Source: an uncultured Burkholderiales bacterium (lineage in GTDB: Bacteria > Pseudomonadota > Gammaproteobacteria > Burkholderiales > Burkholderiaceae_C). From it: a DNA stretch of 34,187 bases. The translations under genes were made by a program, and so were the position numbers. Position 1 is the first letter of the stretch. The number at the start of each line of letters is the position of its first letter. Shown in pieces: positions 7,010-15,304 of the stretch. The DNA lies in assembly GCA_903896615.1 (NCBI GenBank), contig CAITYM010000112.1, positions 1 through 34,187 of the forward strand, in the 5' to 3' direction. The notes beneath the pieces were generated by a model. It was given only the letters and a program-made list of their open reading frames with translations. It was not told the origin of the DNA and did not search any database.

Positions 7010-8446
7010 TCAAATAGGCAATCCGACCAAGTCGTGGCCTTGGGTCCCAACGATTCGAACTCGGGTGAATTCACCCACTTTTAGAGTCTTACTGATTTTC
7101 TCAGGCGGTAAAAGATGAACCACACCGTCGATCTCAGGGGCGTCAGCGTAGGTTCTGCCAACGCCTCCTCTGCGCCCCATTGCAGGGGCTGCATCCACCA
7201 AGACTTGCATCGTAGACCCCACCCTTTTTTCCAACTTCCCTATGGAGACGGCTTCAGCTACTTTCATAAAGCGGTCCCGCCTGTCCTCTCGAGCCCCCTC
7301 TTCAAGCATACCTGGCAAATCGTTGGCACCTGCCCCGTCAACGGGGCTATAGGCAAAACAACCCACACGGTCTAGTTGCGCTTCCTCAAGGAAGTCCAGC
7401 AGGTGCTGAAATTCCTCCTCTGTTTCCCCCGGGAATCCAGCAATAAAAGTGCTTCGAATGACGATTTCGGGGCACACCTCGCGCCAAGCTTTTATTCGCT
7501 CGATATTTTTCTCACCGTCTGCGGGACGCTTCATTCGCTTTAAAACAGCCGGGTGACTGTGCTGAAAGGGAACATCTAAATAGGGAAGTATGCGCCCGCT
7601 CGCCATCAAAGGGATTAACTCATCAACGCTTGGGTAGGGGTAAACATAATGCAAGCGTACCCACGCGCCGTAGGGTTCAGCAATTTCGGCGAGGGCCTGC
7701 GTCAGCTCCAAAGTCCTACTCCGTATTGGCTTTCCGTCCCAAAACCCGGTCCTGTAGCGGATATCAACGCCGTACGCTGAAGTGTCTTGACTAATGACTA
7801 AAAGCTCCTTCACGCCTGAATCAAAAAGCGCTTTAGCCTCCACCAAAATCTCTCCGATTGGACGAGATACAAGGTCCCCCCGCATGGAGGGAATAATACA
7901 AAACGTACACCTGTGATTACAGCCTTCGCTGATCTTCAAATATGCAAAATGCCTTGGGGTCAATTTAATCCCTGCAGCAGAGATAGCTTGAGGAACGAGG
8001 TCCGTGTAGGGATCATGCAGTTTAGGCAAATAGGTATGCACTGCGTCCATCACCTCCTGAGTCGCATGAGGCCCAGTAACTGCAAGCACCTTAGGATGAA
8101 TACTTTGAACTAAATTATGGCCCGTACCGTCTTGTTTAGCCCCAAGGCAACCCGTCACAATGACTTTGCCATTTTCTGCAAGAGCCTCGCCAATAGTATC
8201 TAGACTCTCTTTGACCGCAGCGTCTATGAAGCCGCATGTATTGACGATCACCAAATCAGCGCCTGCATAGGACTTGGAGGTCTGGTAGCCTTCAGCGCTT
8301 AGTTGCGTGAGTATGAGCTCTGAGTCAGTCAAGGCTTTTGGGCAACCCAAACTGACAAAACCAACTTGCGGGGCTTTGTCTGTCGTTGGAAGTATTTTGT
8401 GTTGAGACTGAGAGTCAGCAGTTGAGCTTGGTTGTGCGGTGTTCAT
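7010..8446 (-). CDS. rimO: Ribosomal protein S12 methylthiotransferase RimO
   Basis: This radical-SAM enzyme adds a methylthio group to the conserved aspartate of ribosomal protein S12. The 478 residues show the N-terminal UPF0004 domain with its three cluster cysteines ([29 protein letters not shown]). The radical-SAM motif follows in [16 protein letters not shown] (CxxxCxxC), then [10 protein letters not shown], and a C-terminal TRAM domain (VLVDAA to the end). The opening [12 protein letters not shown] separates RimO from MiaB. There is a short extra N-terminal leader of about 27 polar residues. It lies 74 bp downstream of phaR on the same strand, so the two may be cotranscribed. A rimO-phaR pairing is familiar in Burkholderiales. 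Confidence 0.96.
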   Translation of the reverse strand: MNTAQPSSTADSQSQHKILPTTDKAPQVGFVSLGCPKALTDSELILTQLSAEGYQTSKSYAGADLVIVNTCGFIDAAVKESLDTIGEALAENGKVIVTGCLGAKQDGTGHNLVQSIHPKVLAVTGPHATQEVMDAVHTYLPKLHDPYTDLVPQAISAAGIKLTPRHFAYLKISEGCNHRCTFCIIPSMRGDLVSRPIGEILVEAKALFDSGVKELLVISQDTSAYGVDIRYRTGFWDGKPIRSRTLELTQALAEIAEPYGAWVRLHYVYPYPSVDELIPLMASGRILPYLDVPFQHSHPAVLKRMKRPADGEKNIERIKAWREVCPEIVIRSTFIAGFPGETEEEFQHLLDFLEEAQLDRVGCFAYSPVDGAGANDLPGMLEEGAREDRRDRFMKVAEAVSIGKLEKRVGSTMQVLVDAAPAMGRRGGVGRTYADAPEIDGVVHLLPPEKISKTLKVGEFTRVRIVGTQGHDLVGLPI

Positions 8447-8520
8447 AGCGCCTATTGTCTCAGGATATTGCCTTTATGGAGTAAACCCATACTTTTTTGG
8501 CCGCGTTTTTAGGCTGCGTA

Positions 8521-9078
8521 TTATGCAGAAGGCTTAATCCGCATGGCGTCCAATATCTGTTTGGTCTGCTGATCCATTTGATCATGCATCTTTTGGAAAG
8601 CCTCGCGTGACGTTTCAGCATAAGTCTGAACCAAGGATTGCATCACAGGCGAGTTCATGGCTACTATTTTTTTCCAAACCTCGGGGGTGGGTGGACTTTG
8701 CTTGCCTGCCATCTCAATTTGCAGGTCCATAAAAGATTGGATGTTTTTCTCCAAATGCTCCCCCATAAAACCCTGCATGAGTTGACCATAGAACCGAATG
8801 ATATTGAGCAGTGCAGACTCAGAGAACATGGGAACACCGCCTGTCTCCTCCTCTAAAATAATTTGCAAAAGAATGCTTCGGGTAATATCCTCTTGGGTCT
8901 TAGCATCCACTACCCTTAACTGCTTCGCCTCAACAACGAGTCGCTTCACCTCAGCTAAAGTGACGTAAGTTGAGGTCAGCGTGTCGTAGAGTCTTCTGTT
9001 TGGATACTTTTTAATAACACGTTGCCCCGCCGCAGCTTGCGTAACTTTAGAACTGTTCTTGGGGGACTTTGCATTCAA
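8521..9078 (-). CDS. phaR: Polyhydroxyalkanoate synthesis repressor PhaR
   Basis: This is a DNA- and polymer-binding regulator of polyhydroxyalkanoate granule genes, 185 residues. The N-terminal PHB/PHA accumulation domain is textbook (VIKKYPNRRLYDTLTSTYVTL), followed by DITRSILLQIILEEE and the second domain with MFSESALLNIIRFYGQLMQGF. The C-terminal third is polar and Gln-rich. The start is TTG at 9078, with AGGA 9 nt upstream. In Ralstonia and Paracoccus, PhaR represses phasin genes until it is titrated onto granules. A phasin gene and a candidate operator lie about 22 kb away at 30898-31545. Confidence 0.93.
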   Translation of the reverse strand: MNAKSPKNSSKVTQAAAGQRVIKKYPNRRLYDTLTSTYVTLAEVKRLVVEAKQLRVVDAKTQEDITRSILLQIILEEETGGVPMFSESALLNIIRFYGQLMQGFMGEHLEKNIQSFMDLQIEMAGKQSPPTPEVWKKIVAMNSPVMQSLVQTYAETSREAFQKMHDQMDQQTKQILDAMRIKPSA

Positions 9079-9171
9079 AGCGGTTAATCCTATGGGTGTT
9101 AGATGTGCATATAAAAAACCGCTTAAATTAACTCTTGATAGAGAAGTCTAATTTAAAAATAATTTATGCGC

Positions 9172-10200
9172 TTACAAAGATTTGAATTTTTGAATAATAT
9201 CGTGCTCTGACAAGAGCTCAATTTCCTTGGCCTTTTCGGCGGAAATCCAGTTCCTTTTCAGCATACCGTTGAGAATAGAGTCCCTGGAATGAGCCTGGGC
9301 AGGATCGTCCTCATTAGGATCGATAAAGAAGAGTTTAATAATGCTATTGCCCACGATTATGATTAGGATACCAAACAAAGTTAAGCCCAATAAAAAGGTC
9401 ATGCAAGCAACCATTCTCCCGCCAACAGTCACAGGAAACATGTCCCCGTAACCCGTTACAGCTAACACACACCACCACATAGCAGTTGGGATGGATGTGA
9501 AAAATCTTTTATCTTCAGGTATTTCAGATCCACTAATAGGGTCTACAGGAACAAACTTAATGGCTTCAGGATTTTTATCTATATCGATGTTTTGCGCCAT
9601 CGCAATCTCTACCAACTCATTACGCCCTTGCTCAAGTGCCTGATTGGTATAAAGACTCCCCTCCACCAAGAACATAAGTGAGCTGCAAATCATAATCACA
9701 GAGAAAAAGATTGCAAAATAAATTTTTAAATTGGTTACAACCGGATTTACTTTGTGTTTTTCAGAGTTATTTAAAAACGCAATTTTGACCATTTTCAATA
9801 CCCGTAGCGATCTGATCGCTCTGAGTGATCGAATCAACTTGGTACTTTGGAAAGCAGATAAATTAACGACCTGCAACAAGGTAGGAAGGATGGAGAGTAA
9901 ATCAACCAATCCCCAAAAACTGAGCACATACTTTATGCGATTATCTGCAAAATAAACATTCAATACATAGTCAATTGCAAATATAGTGACAGCACCATAT
10001 TCAATTGTTTTAAGTAAAAGATTATATTTTTCATAAAACTCATCGACAGTTTCCAGTGCCAATGAAAAACAAGAAATACAGATAACTATGTTGATGAGTA
10101 TCGTCCAAACCCGAAATTCAACGGACGAAAAATCTCGAATTGATTTGAAAAATATGCCGTCCGTATTGAACTTTTTTTCATTTAAATCAATTTGTACCAT
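9172..10200 (-). CDS. Voltage-gated-type potassium channel, six-helix
   Basis: This inner-membrane channel has 342 residues. Hydrophobic segments S1-S3 span about 31-110. S4 carries a basic residue at every third place (K121, R124, R127, R130, R133, K136, K139). S5 is at about 158-180, the pore helix precedes the selectivity filter TGYGD at 249-253, and S6 spans about 265-290. The link between S5 and the pore helix is long, about 55 polar residues. The C-terminus is a short cytosolic tail, not a large TrkA/RCK domain. A good ribosome site (AAGGA, 7 nt) precedes ATG 10200. The gene is AT-rich against its neighbours and stands alone, so acquisition by transfer is possible. Confidence 0.9.
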   Translation of the reverse strand: MVQIDLNEKKFNTDGIFFKSIRDFSSVEFRVWTILINIVICISCFSLALETVDEFYEKYNLLLKTIEYGAVTIFAIDYVLNVYFADNRIKYVLSFWGLVDLLSILPTLLQVVNLSAFQSTKLIRSLRAIRSLRVLKMVKIAFLNNSEKHKVNPVVTNLKIYFAIFFSVIMICSSLMFLVEGSLYTNQALEQGRNELVEIAMAQNIDIDKNPEAIKFVPVDPISGSEIPEDKRFFTSIPTAMWWCVLAVTGYGDMFPVTVGGRMVACMTFLLGLTLFGILIIIVGNSIIKLFFIDPNEDDPAQAHSRDSILNGMLKRNWISAEKAKEIELLSEHDIIQKFKSL

Positions 10201-10672
10201 TTATCTTTCCTTGAATTCACTTAGTTTTAAAAATTAAAGTATTAATTTATCCGAAGTCGGACACCGAGCAACTTTTAATACCCCCCATAAGTATAAGATT
10301 GATAGCACTGCTCTAGCTATTTTCTTTTGCCGCGCTAGCAACTGGGTCACCCAGTAATCCTGCTAAATACGCACTTTAAGGCTGTTTTCAAGGGTTTTTA
10401 CCAGGTATTTATCGAAGATCCTAGCCATACGCACCTGCTTTAAGTGGTTGATTAATATAGCCGTTTTGGGAAATGAGAATGGATCCGACATACTTATCCC
10501 AATATATCTAAGGATCACTGGCAGGAATAGCAAAAAATATATCTGTAGTTCAACAGTTATGACAACCGGAATAGAGTTTTGGATCTGGTTTTAGTTTTAG
10601 TTTTTTAAAATTAAGAATCTACCAATATTGCCAACCAATCGAAATATAAATGATTGATTTATAAGGCTAATT
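10201..10672. other. AT-rich stretch without a gene
   Basis: This is a 472-bp gap between the channel start and the 3' end of tRNA-Val. I see no open frame longer than a dozen codons with a plausible start on the plus strand, and no convincing RNA gene. It holds a palindrome (10341-10355), a short TTTTAG run near 10589-10606, and the presumed channel promoter near 10200-10300. It could be decayed DNA inserted at the tRNA, but I see no integrase or duplicated tRNA end. Confidence 0.5.
10341..10355. promoter_or_regulatory. Perfect 7+1+7 palindrome upstream of the channel gene
   Basis: ACTGGGTCACCCAGT is a perfect inverted repeat with a one-base centre. TAGCA directly before it and TGCTA five bases after it could extend the symmetry. 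It lies about 140 bp upstream of the channel start with no T-run beside it. An operator-like site or remnant hairpin are both possible. Confidence 0.35.
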
Positions 10673-10749
10673 TGGTAGGCGCGATTGGACTCGAACCAAC
10701 GACCCCCACCATGTCAAGGTGGTGCTCTAACCAGCTGAGCTACGCGCCT
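10673..10749 (-). tRNA. tRNA-Val (anticodon GAC)
   Basis: This is a complete cloverleaf on the minus strand, 77 nt including encoded CCA. The acceptor AGGCGCG pairs with CGCGCCT, followed by discriminator A and CCA. The D arm is GCTCAGCTGGTTAGAGC. The anticodon stem CCACC/GGTGG encloses TTGACAT, giving anticodon GAC (valine). The T arm contains GGTTCGAGTCC. Its 3' end faces the gene-free AT-rich stretch. Confidence 0.97.
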
Positions 10750-10760
10750 AAAGAGCACGT

Positions 10761-10789
10761 ATTCTAGCACGCATTTCATGCGCAGTTGA
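10761..10789 (-). promoter_or_regulatory. Possible promoter of tRNA-Val
   Basis: On the minus strand TAGAAT (10761-10766, 5 of 6 to the -10 consensus) ends 11 nt before the tRNA. TCAACT (10784-10789) sits 17 bp further upstream, a weak -35 match. A small hairpin (CGCAT/ATGCG, 10770-10782) occupies the spacer. Cotranscription with relA is the alternative. Confidence 0.3.
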
Positions 10790-10824
10790 GTGACTTAACT
10801 GCCTAACTACTCCTTAGGAAGTAA

Positions 10825-13308
10825 CTATCTCCGTCTAGACGAGATAACACTTGGCACTGAACGCATAATCGCAAGTACTTTTTGAAGTTTTGTAGAGTCT
10901 GTAATTTCTACAGTAAATGTCATCCAAGCAACGCCCTTAATAGACTCCGTCTTAACGCCTATGACATTCATCTTCTCTTTAGCGAAAACTTCCGATATGT
11001 CTCGCAAAAGTCCTTGCCTGTCGTGAGCTCTGATCTCAACATCAACTGGATATACGGTGGGCCCACTTGTTAGTGTCTGTGTGGCCCCTCCCCACTGAAC
11101 CTCAATTACCCGGTCTTCGTTTCTAAGCACCAACTCTTTAAAATTCAAACAAGAGGTCCTGTGAATACTAACGCCCTTCCCGCGGGTAATGAATCCACGA
11201 ATCTCATCCGGTGGCGCGGGCCTACAGCACCGTGCCAGCTGAGTCAACAAAGAGTCAACGCCCACCACCAAAATTCCACCTTGCGAACTTGCTGGGCGAG
11301 GTTCCTTGAGTCTTGCATTCTTTAAGAAAAGCTGATCTTCAGTTTCTTGCACTACCTCTCGCGGGTGCAGAATAACTTCAATGTTTCTGAGCGAAAACTC
11401 ATCTTTTCCCACCACCTCAAAAAGAGTCTCTGCATTTTTAAAACCAAGTTGACTCGCCAAATCCTCCAAGTTGGTACTGGTTTTGCCTTCCCTTTGCAAT
11501 AGCTTTTCTACTGACTCACGTCCCTTAGCTACATTTTCCTGTGTAGCTAGGGCATTGAACCAAGCTCGCACTTTGGAGCGTGCCCTCGGGCTGACCAAAA
11601 AGCCTAAATCCGGATTTAACCAGTCTCTAGAGGGTCCGCCCTCTTTGGCAGAGATGATCTCCACGGTTTGGCCATTCTTAAGGGGCGTATTAAGGGTGAC
11701 CATTGCGCCGTCCACACGCCCCCCTCTGCATCTATGACCTAAATTGGTATGCAGCGTGTAAGCAAAATCAACGCACGTTGCACCAGACGGCAACTCCACA
11801 ATCGCAGCGTTTGGAGTCAGAACATAAATCCAGTCACTAAGGGTGTCAATATTCGACAGTGAAGATTCATTCCCGCCGCCTGACTGAGCAGAAATATCTT
11901 GCTCCCAAGCTAGGAGTTGTCTTAGAACAGCGATTTTTTGGTCGTATGAGGAGTCTGCACTCACCCCTACATATCCCTTTGCCCCCGCCTCCTTGTAGGC
12001 CCAGTGAGCAGCAACCCCGTGCTCGGCGTGATCGTGCATTTGTTGGGTTCTGATCTGAATTTCAACAGGCAATTCTCGCTGATCAGCAACTACGGTATGA
12101 AGTGATTGGTAGCCATTTGGCTTTGGGCGCGATATGTAATCATCAAATTCGTTCTCCAATGGTCTTAGTTTTGAATGCACGTGGGCAAGAGCCGAATAGC
12201 ACTCATCATTGGTTTGAACAATCACCCTAAGGGCACGGATATCCAAGACTTTATCAAACCCAAGCGACTTACCACGCATTTTCTTAGCAATGCTGTAGAT
12301 GTGTTTAGGGCGTCCAAACACTTGAGCGTTGACACCAATTTCTTTTAGTTCTCGCTCTAGTTGCGATCTAAGCTGCTCTACATAAACTTCTCGCTCAACC
12401 CTTTTATCCTCTAAAAGCGTCGCAATTTCTTTGTACGTCTGAGGCTCCAAGAACCTAAAGGCCAGATCCTCCATCTCCCATTTAATTTGCCAAATTCCCA
12501 ACCTATTGGCAAGCGGGGCAAAAATACTTAAAGCCTCTTGAGCAACCTCCCGAGGAGCTGTTTCTTTTTGTGAGGCATAGTACCGCAGTGTTTGCACACA
12601 TGAGGCAAGTCTAAGCATCACCACACGGAAATCGCGTGAGAATGCAAGCAACATACGCCTTACATTCTCAGTTTGTGCAACACCTCCATCTAATGCGTTT
12701 GAGGATGATACTGATGCAGTGGATGCAGTGGATACAACTGTGGAGCCACTCGCACCACTAACACTGCTAGGCCTTGACTTTTGTTTTGCCCGCGTTTGCC
12801 TCTCAAGTCTTAAAAGCTCTGTTGCCTCAACTGCAAGCGTTGTCATGCTCTCACCAAATACTTTTCCAATCATCTCCGCAGGCTTAGACAGATAAGCGCT
12901 GGCATAAACTAAATAGCCAGCAGCTTGCAAAGACTGAGACCCCCCAATTTGCTTGACAATGGAGGCGACTGCGTCTGCATGAGCCAAAGAATTCTCACCA
13001 CTGTCCAAAGATTCGAATTCGAGCAGTCTTTCTGCAAAAATTCTAGCCTTAGCCAGTACATCAGGTTCCTCCTGAGATTCAAGGCTAGCAGTTACACCTG
13101 GGGAGCTGACGATGGCCACAAAATCGGGGACCTGGGGACTAACAGTCTGCGAACTGCTTTGTGAGAAAGCAGTTGATGAACTTACTAAATCCAAGCCGGA
13201 TGCAGCTGAGCCTGGGCTGGCGCCCGGCGGCGTAACTGCGCTAACTTTAGGGATTTCTTTATCCTCAGAGCTTTTTTGACCCAGCATTTCCAATCGGTAT
13301 ACCTTCAC
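10825..13308 (-). CDS. relA: (p)ppGpp synthetase RelA
   Basis: This stringent-response enzyme makes (p)ppGpp on stalled ribosomes; it has 827 residues against about 740 in E. coli. Domains in order: a degenerate hydrolase-like domain (about 85-260) without the HD catalytic motif (the region reads AAGYLVYASAYL); the synthetase domain with EFDDYISRPKPNGYQSLHT (387-405) and EIQIRTQQMHDHAEHG; a TGS domain (WIYVLTPNAAIVELPSGATCVDFAY); a zinc-finger-like segment with LARCCRPAPPDEIRGF; and a C-terminal ACT domain (about 750-827). The acidic EFDD marks monofunctional RelA rather than the RxKD of Rel/SpoT. Two low-complexity Ser/Thr/Ala stretches (about 20-80 and 178-205) explain the extra length; the second is repeat-coded. 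The start is GTG 13308, without a clear ribosome site; AAGG lies just after it and could serve a TTG or ATG at codons 6 or 8. Confidence 0.94.
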   Translation of the reverse strand: MKVYRLEMLGQKSSEDKEIPKVSAVTPPGASPGSAASGLDLVSSSTAFSQSSSQTVSPQVPDFVAIVSSPGVTASLESQEEPDVLAKARIFAERLLEFESLDSGENSLAHADAVASIVKQIGGSQSLQAAGYLVYASAYLSKPAEMIGKVFGESMTTLAVEATELLRLERQTRAKQKSRPSSVSGASGSTVVSTASTASVSSSNALDGGVAQTENVRRMLLAFSRDFRVVMLRLASCVQTLRYYASQKETAPREVAQEALSIFAPLANRLGIWQIKWEMEDLAFRFLEPQTYKEIATLLEDKRVEREVYVEQLRSQLERELKEIGVNAQVFGRPKHIYSIAKKMRGKSLGFDKVLDIRALRVIVQTNDECYSALAHVHSKLRPLENEFDDYISRPKPNGYQSLHTVVADQRELPVEIQIRTQQMHDHAEHGVAAHWAYKEAGAKGYVGVSADSSYDQKIAVLRQLLAWEQDISAQSGGGNESSLSNIDTLSDWIYVLTPNAAIVELPSGATCVDFAYTLHTNLGHRCRGGRVDGAMVTLNTPLKNGQTVEIISAKEGGPSRDWLNPDLGFLVSPRARSKVRAWFNALATQENVAKGRESVEKLLQREGKTSTNLEDLASQLGFKNAETLFEVVGKDEFSLRNIEVILHPREVVQETEDQLFLKNARLKEPRPASSQGGILVVGVDSLLTQLARCCRPAPPDEIRGFITRGKGVSIHRTSCLNFKELVLRNEDRVIEVQWGGATQTLTSGPTVYPVDVEIRAHDRQGLLRDISEVFAKEKMNVIGVKTESIKGVAWMTFTVEITDSTKLQKVLAIMRSVPSVISSRRR
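12713..12739. repeat. 9-bp in-frame repeat in relA
   Basis: Two identical 9-bp units (GATGCAGTG, 12713-12730) and a diverged third (12731-12739) encode Ser-Thr-Ala repeats inside the low-complexity insertion of the pseudo-hydrolase domain. Confidence 0.6.
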
Positions 13309-13355
13309 TAGATGAATTTAAAGTTTCGATTACTGTATAGCGATTATCTGTTTAT

Positions 13356-14288
13356 TCAGTCTCTGACTAAAAAGTTTTTTACCCTAACCAACTGATCCTC
13401 AGCTATAAGGGTAGGCGCATGCCCCACGCCGTCGACACTATAAAAGTCTGGTTTAGGGCCCCTGGAGCACATCATTGCCGCGTCCTCTTGTGTTAACAGG
13501 TCGGAATTTGCGCCTCGAATTAACAAGGTCTCACAACTAATTTGATCATAAATAGTCCACATCACTTGCTCAGCTGCTTTAGAGCTTTCTAACGTCATTT
13601 GCTTAACCGGCTCAGCAATCCTTGGATCATAGTGAAAAATCCAATTATTTTGCTCTGTTTTCTTGAGCAATGGTCGAGACAAAGCCGCCCATTGATCATG
13701 TGTATGCGGACCAAAACTCTTAAATATTTCGGCTAATCTTTGAATACCTGATTCCTCATCATTAAATCTCTCCCCTTGTCCGAGATAGGTGTTCAAACGC
13801 TCAATAAAGCTCCACTGCACTACGGGTCCCACATCATTTAAGACCAATCTTCTAACGGGTACTTTAAGCTTGAACGCATCCACTGCGCAAACAAGCATTC
13901 CGATCAATCCGCCCATGCTGGTTCCGACCCAATCAACACTCCTAGCCCCAGAGCTCTCAATCAGATGATCCATTAAACTTTTAAGTCCGTACGCGTATGT
14001 GGGTAACTGATAGGACATCGGCTCTCTCAACCAATCACTACCGCCTCGCCCCACAACGTCAGGACAAATTATTTGAACAGACTCCCCCCTTCTTGCGTAG
14101 GTATCAAGCAAGCATTGAGCCAAAACGTCAAAATCACGGCCCTGACGCGTTAATCCGTGTACGCAGATAACCAAATGTTGTGCTTTTGGGTCTCCCCATT
14201 GGTAATAAGCCAATCGGTGTGCCTCAAGTTTCATGGACTCGTTCGCTGATACTTGAAAGTGCAATTGTTTAGGTTGTTGGATAATCAT
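13356..14288 (-). CDS. Alpha/beta hydrolase
   Basis: This is a serine hydrolase of the alpha/beta fold, 310 residues. The oxyanion region is VICVHGLTRQGRDFD, the nucleophile elbow is GTSMGG (GxSxG), an acid residue follows strand LLIRGANSDLL, and the catalytic histidine is in GVGHAPTL near the end. QIICPDVVGRGGSDWL between the first motif and the elbow is typical of esterase or C-C hydrolase types. It sits upstream of relA on the same strand (47 bp), so a shared message is possible. Substrate is unknown. ATG 14288 is the only start needed. Confidence 0.9.
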   Translation of the reverse strand: MIIQQPKQLHFQVSANESMKLEAHRLAYYQWGDPKAQHLVICVHGLTRQGRDFDVLAQCLLDTYARRGESVQIICPDVVGRGGSDWLREPMSYQLPTYAYGLKSLMDHLIESSGARSVDWVGTSMGGLIGMLVCAVDAFKLKVPVRRLVLNDVGPVVQWSFIERLNTYLGQGERFNDEESGIQRLAEIFKSFGPHTHDQWAALSRPLLKKTEQNNWIFHYDPRIAEPVKQMTLESSKAAEQVMWTIYDQISCETLLIRGANSDLLTQEDAAMMCSRGPKPDFYSVDGVGHAPTLIAEDQLVRVKNFLVRD

Positions 14289-14519
14289 CGGGTAAGTCTA
14301 AAATGTTCGGCGTAGTTACCTACTCCAGACTTTACCTTACTTAATGCTTTTTAATAAGGCTTTTATTAAGGCTTTTTAATGATGCTGTCGGTGTAACTGG
14401 TGTTTGAACTTGGTGCAAAATATATGAATACCAGCCGATTTATCTGCTAGCGCACCAATAAAATGCAGTTGCTCGGCCAACGCCTAAAAAAATCCCTCTA
14501 ACTTAACAAAGAAAATTCC

Positions 14520-14693
14520 ATGCGAGTTCAAAGTGATCCCAAAGATATCGGTGCCTGCGGGTGCGGTAGATCTCCCACGGGTAAGTGCAACGGATGGCAC
14601 GGCCTGACAGAAGAAGCTTATCTAATGGAACTTGAACTTTGGCAAGAAACGCAAGGGGACGCGCGCAGGTCCTCCACGCCGCCCTCAGACTAA
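14520..14693 (+). CDS. Small CDGSH-like Cys/His protein, 57 residues
   Basis: This small gene is easily missed because of its length. It runs from ATG 14520 to TAA 14691-14693; the in-frame stop at 14499 leaves ATG as the only start. The protein has a compact metal-site motif, ACGCGRSPTGKCNGWHGLTE, giving C13-x-C15-x7-C23-x3-H27. This resembles the CDGSH iron-sulfur motif (CxC-x2-S-x3-P-x-C-D-G-x-H, ligands C,C,C,H) but is one residue shorter before the third cysteine, lacks that proline, and has N for D. A short acidic helix and a polar tail follow. It ends exactly one base before the last base of the convergent ispF gene. The ribosome site is weak. I infer a small [2Fe-2S] or zinc protein; function is unknown. 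Confidence 0.72.
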   Translation: MRVQSDPKDIGACGCGRSPTGKCNGWHGLTEEAYLMELELWQETQGDARRSSTPPSD

Positions 14694-15182
14694 TCAACCC
14701 CGAAACAATAAAGCGACTGCTCTGGCCTCAATGGATTGCCCTAAACCAACAGGGCCCATTTTCTCGGCCGTCTTGGCTTTTACATTTATTTGCTCCGCCT
14801 GCACTTGCAAAGCCTGGCTAAGTTTTACTACCATCTGAGGAATGTGAGGGGCCATCTTTGGGGCTTGTGCAATGATGGTGGAATCTACGTTTGCGATCTG
14901 CCATCCCGCTTGCCGGATTAAATTGCCGGCTTCACTCAGTAACGCCATTGAATCGACCCCTTTAAATTTAGGGTCTGTGTCCGGGAAATGACGTCCAATA
15001 TCCCCCAAGGAGGCAGCCCCCAGCAACGCATCAATAACAGCGTGTATCAACACATCTGCATCAGAATGTCCCATTAGTCCTTTTTCATAAGGAATATGAA
15101 CGCCCCCTAAGATTAATGCCCGTCCCTCTACCAAAGCATGTACATCCCAGCCCTCGCCGATCCTAAAATTAAAATTTGTCAT
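14694..15182 (-). CDS. ispF: 2-C-methyl-D-erythritol 2,4-cyclodiphosphate synthase IspF
   Basis: This enzyme cyclises CDP-ME 2-phosphate to MEcPP in the non-mevalonate isoprenoid pathway. The 162-residue length matches the family. Motifs: [11 protein letters not shown] (metal-binding D and H), [47 protein letters not shown], and the C-terminal [22 protein letters not shown]. The ATG at 15182 follows ispD, with a repeat-filled gap of 115 bp. Its 3' end abuts the small CDGSH-like gene on the other strand. Confidence 0.97.
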   Translation of the reverse strand: MTNFNFRIGEGWDVHALVEGRALILGGVHIPYEKGLMGHSDADVLIHAVIDALLGAASLGDIGRHFPDTDPKFKGVDSMALLSEAGNLIRQAGWQIANVDSTIIAQAPKMAPHIPQMVVKLSQALQVQAEQINVKAKTAEKMGPVGLGQSIEARAVALLFRG

Positions 15183-15239
15183 GCATTAAGAGTCCAATTG
15201 ATAAAGAGAAGGTTAACTTTGAGGTTTTTTGTTTGAATT

Positions 15240-15304
15240 CTAAATCTAAGCCCTAAATCTAAGCCACAAAGCTAAGCTCTGAGGCTAGGCTCCAAAGCTA
15301 GCCC
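15240..15304. repeat. 13-bp tandem repeat across the stop codon of ispD
   Basis: Five 13-bp units lie at 15240-15252, 15253-15265 (these two identical), 15266-15278, 15279-15291 and 15292-15304. On the coding strand the unit is GGCTTAGATTTAG or a variant, and every copy has TAG at the same place. The copy nearest the gene contains the ispD stop codon itself. Confidence 0.85.

Noticed and set aside
6902-7084. 60-codon frame on the plus strand after an AAGGAGG sequence
   Set aside because: The Shine-Dalgarno-like run is only one base from the GTG, too close to work, and the second half is antisense to the conserved rimO end.
14503-14697. 64-codon frame on the minus strand
   Set aside because: It is antisense to the small CDGSH-like gene, whose Cys/His motif makes the plus-strand frame the better choice.
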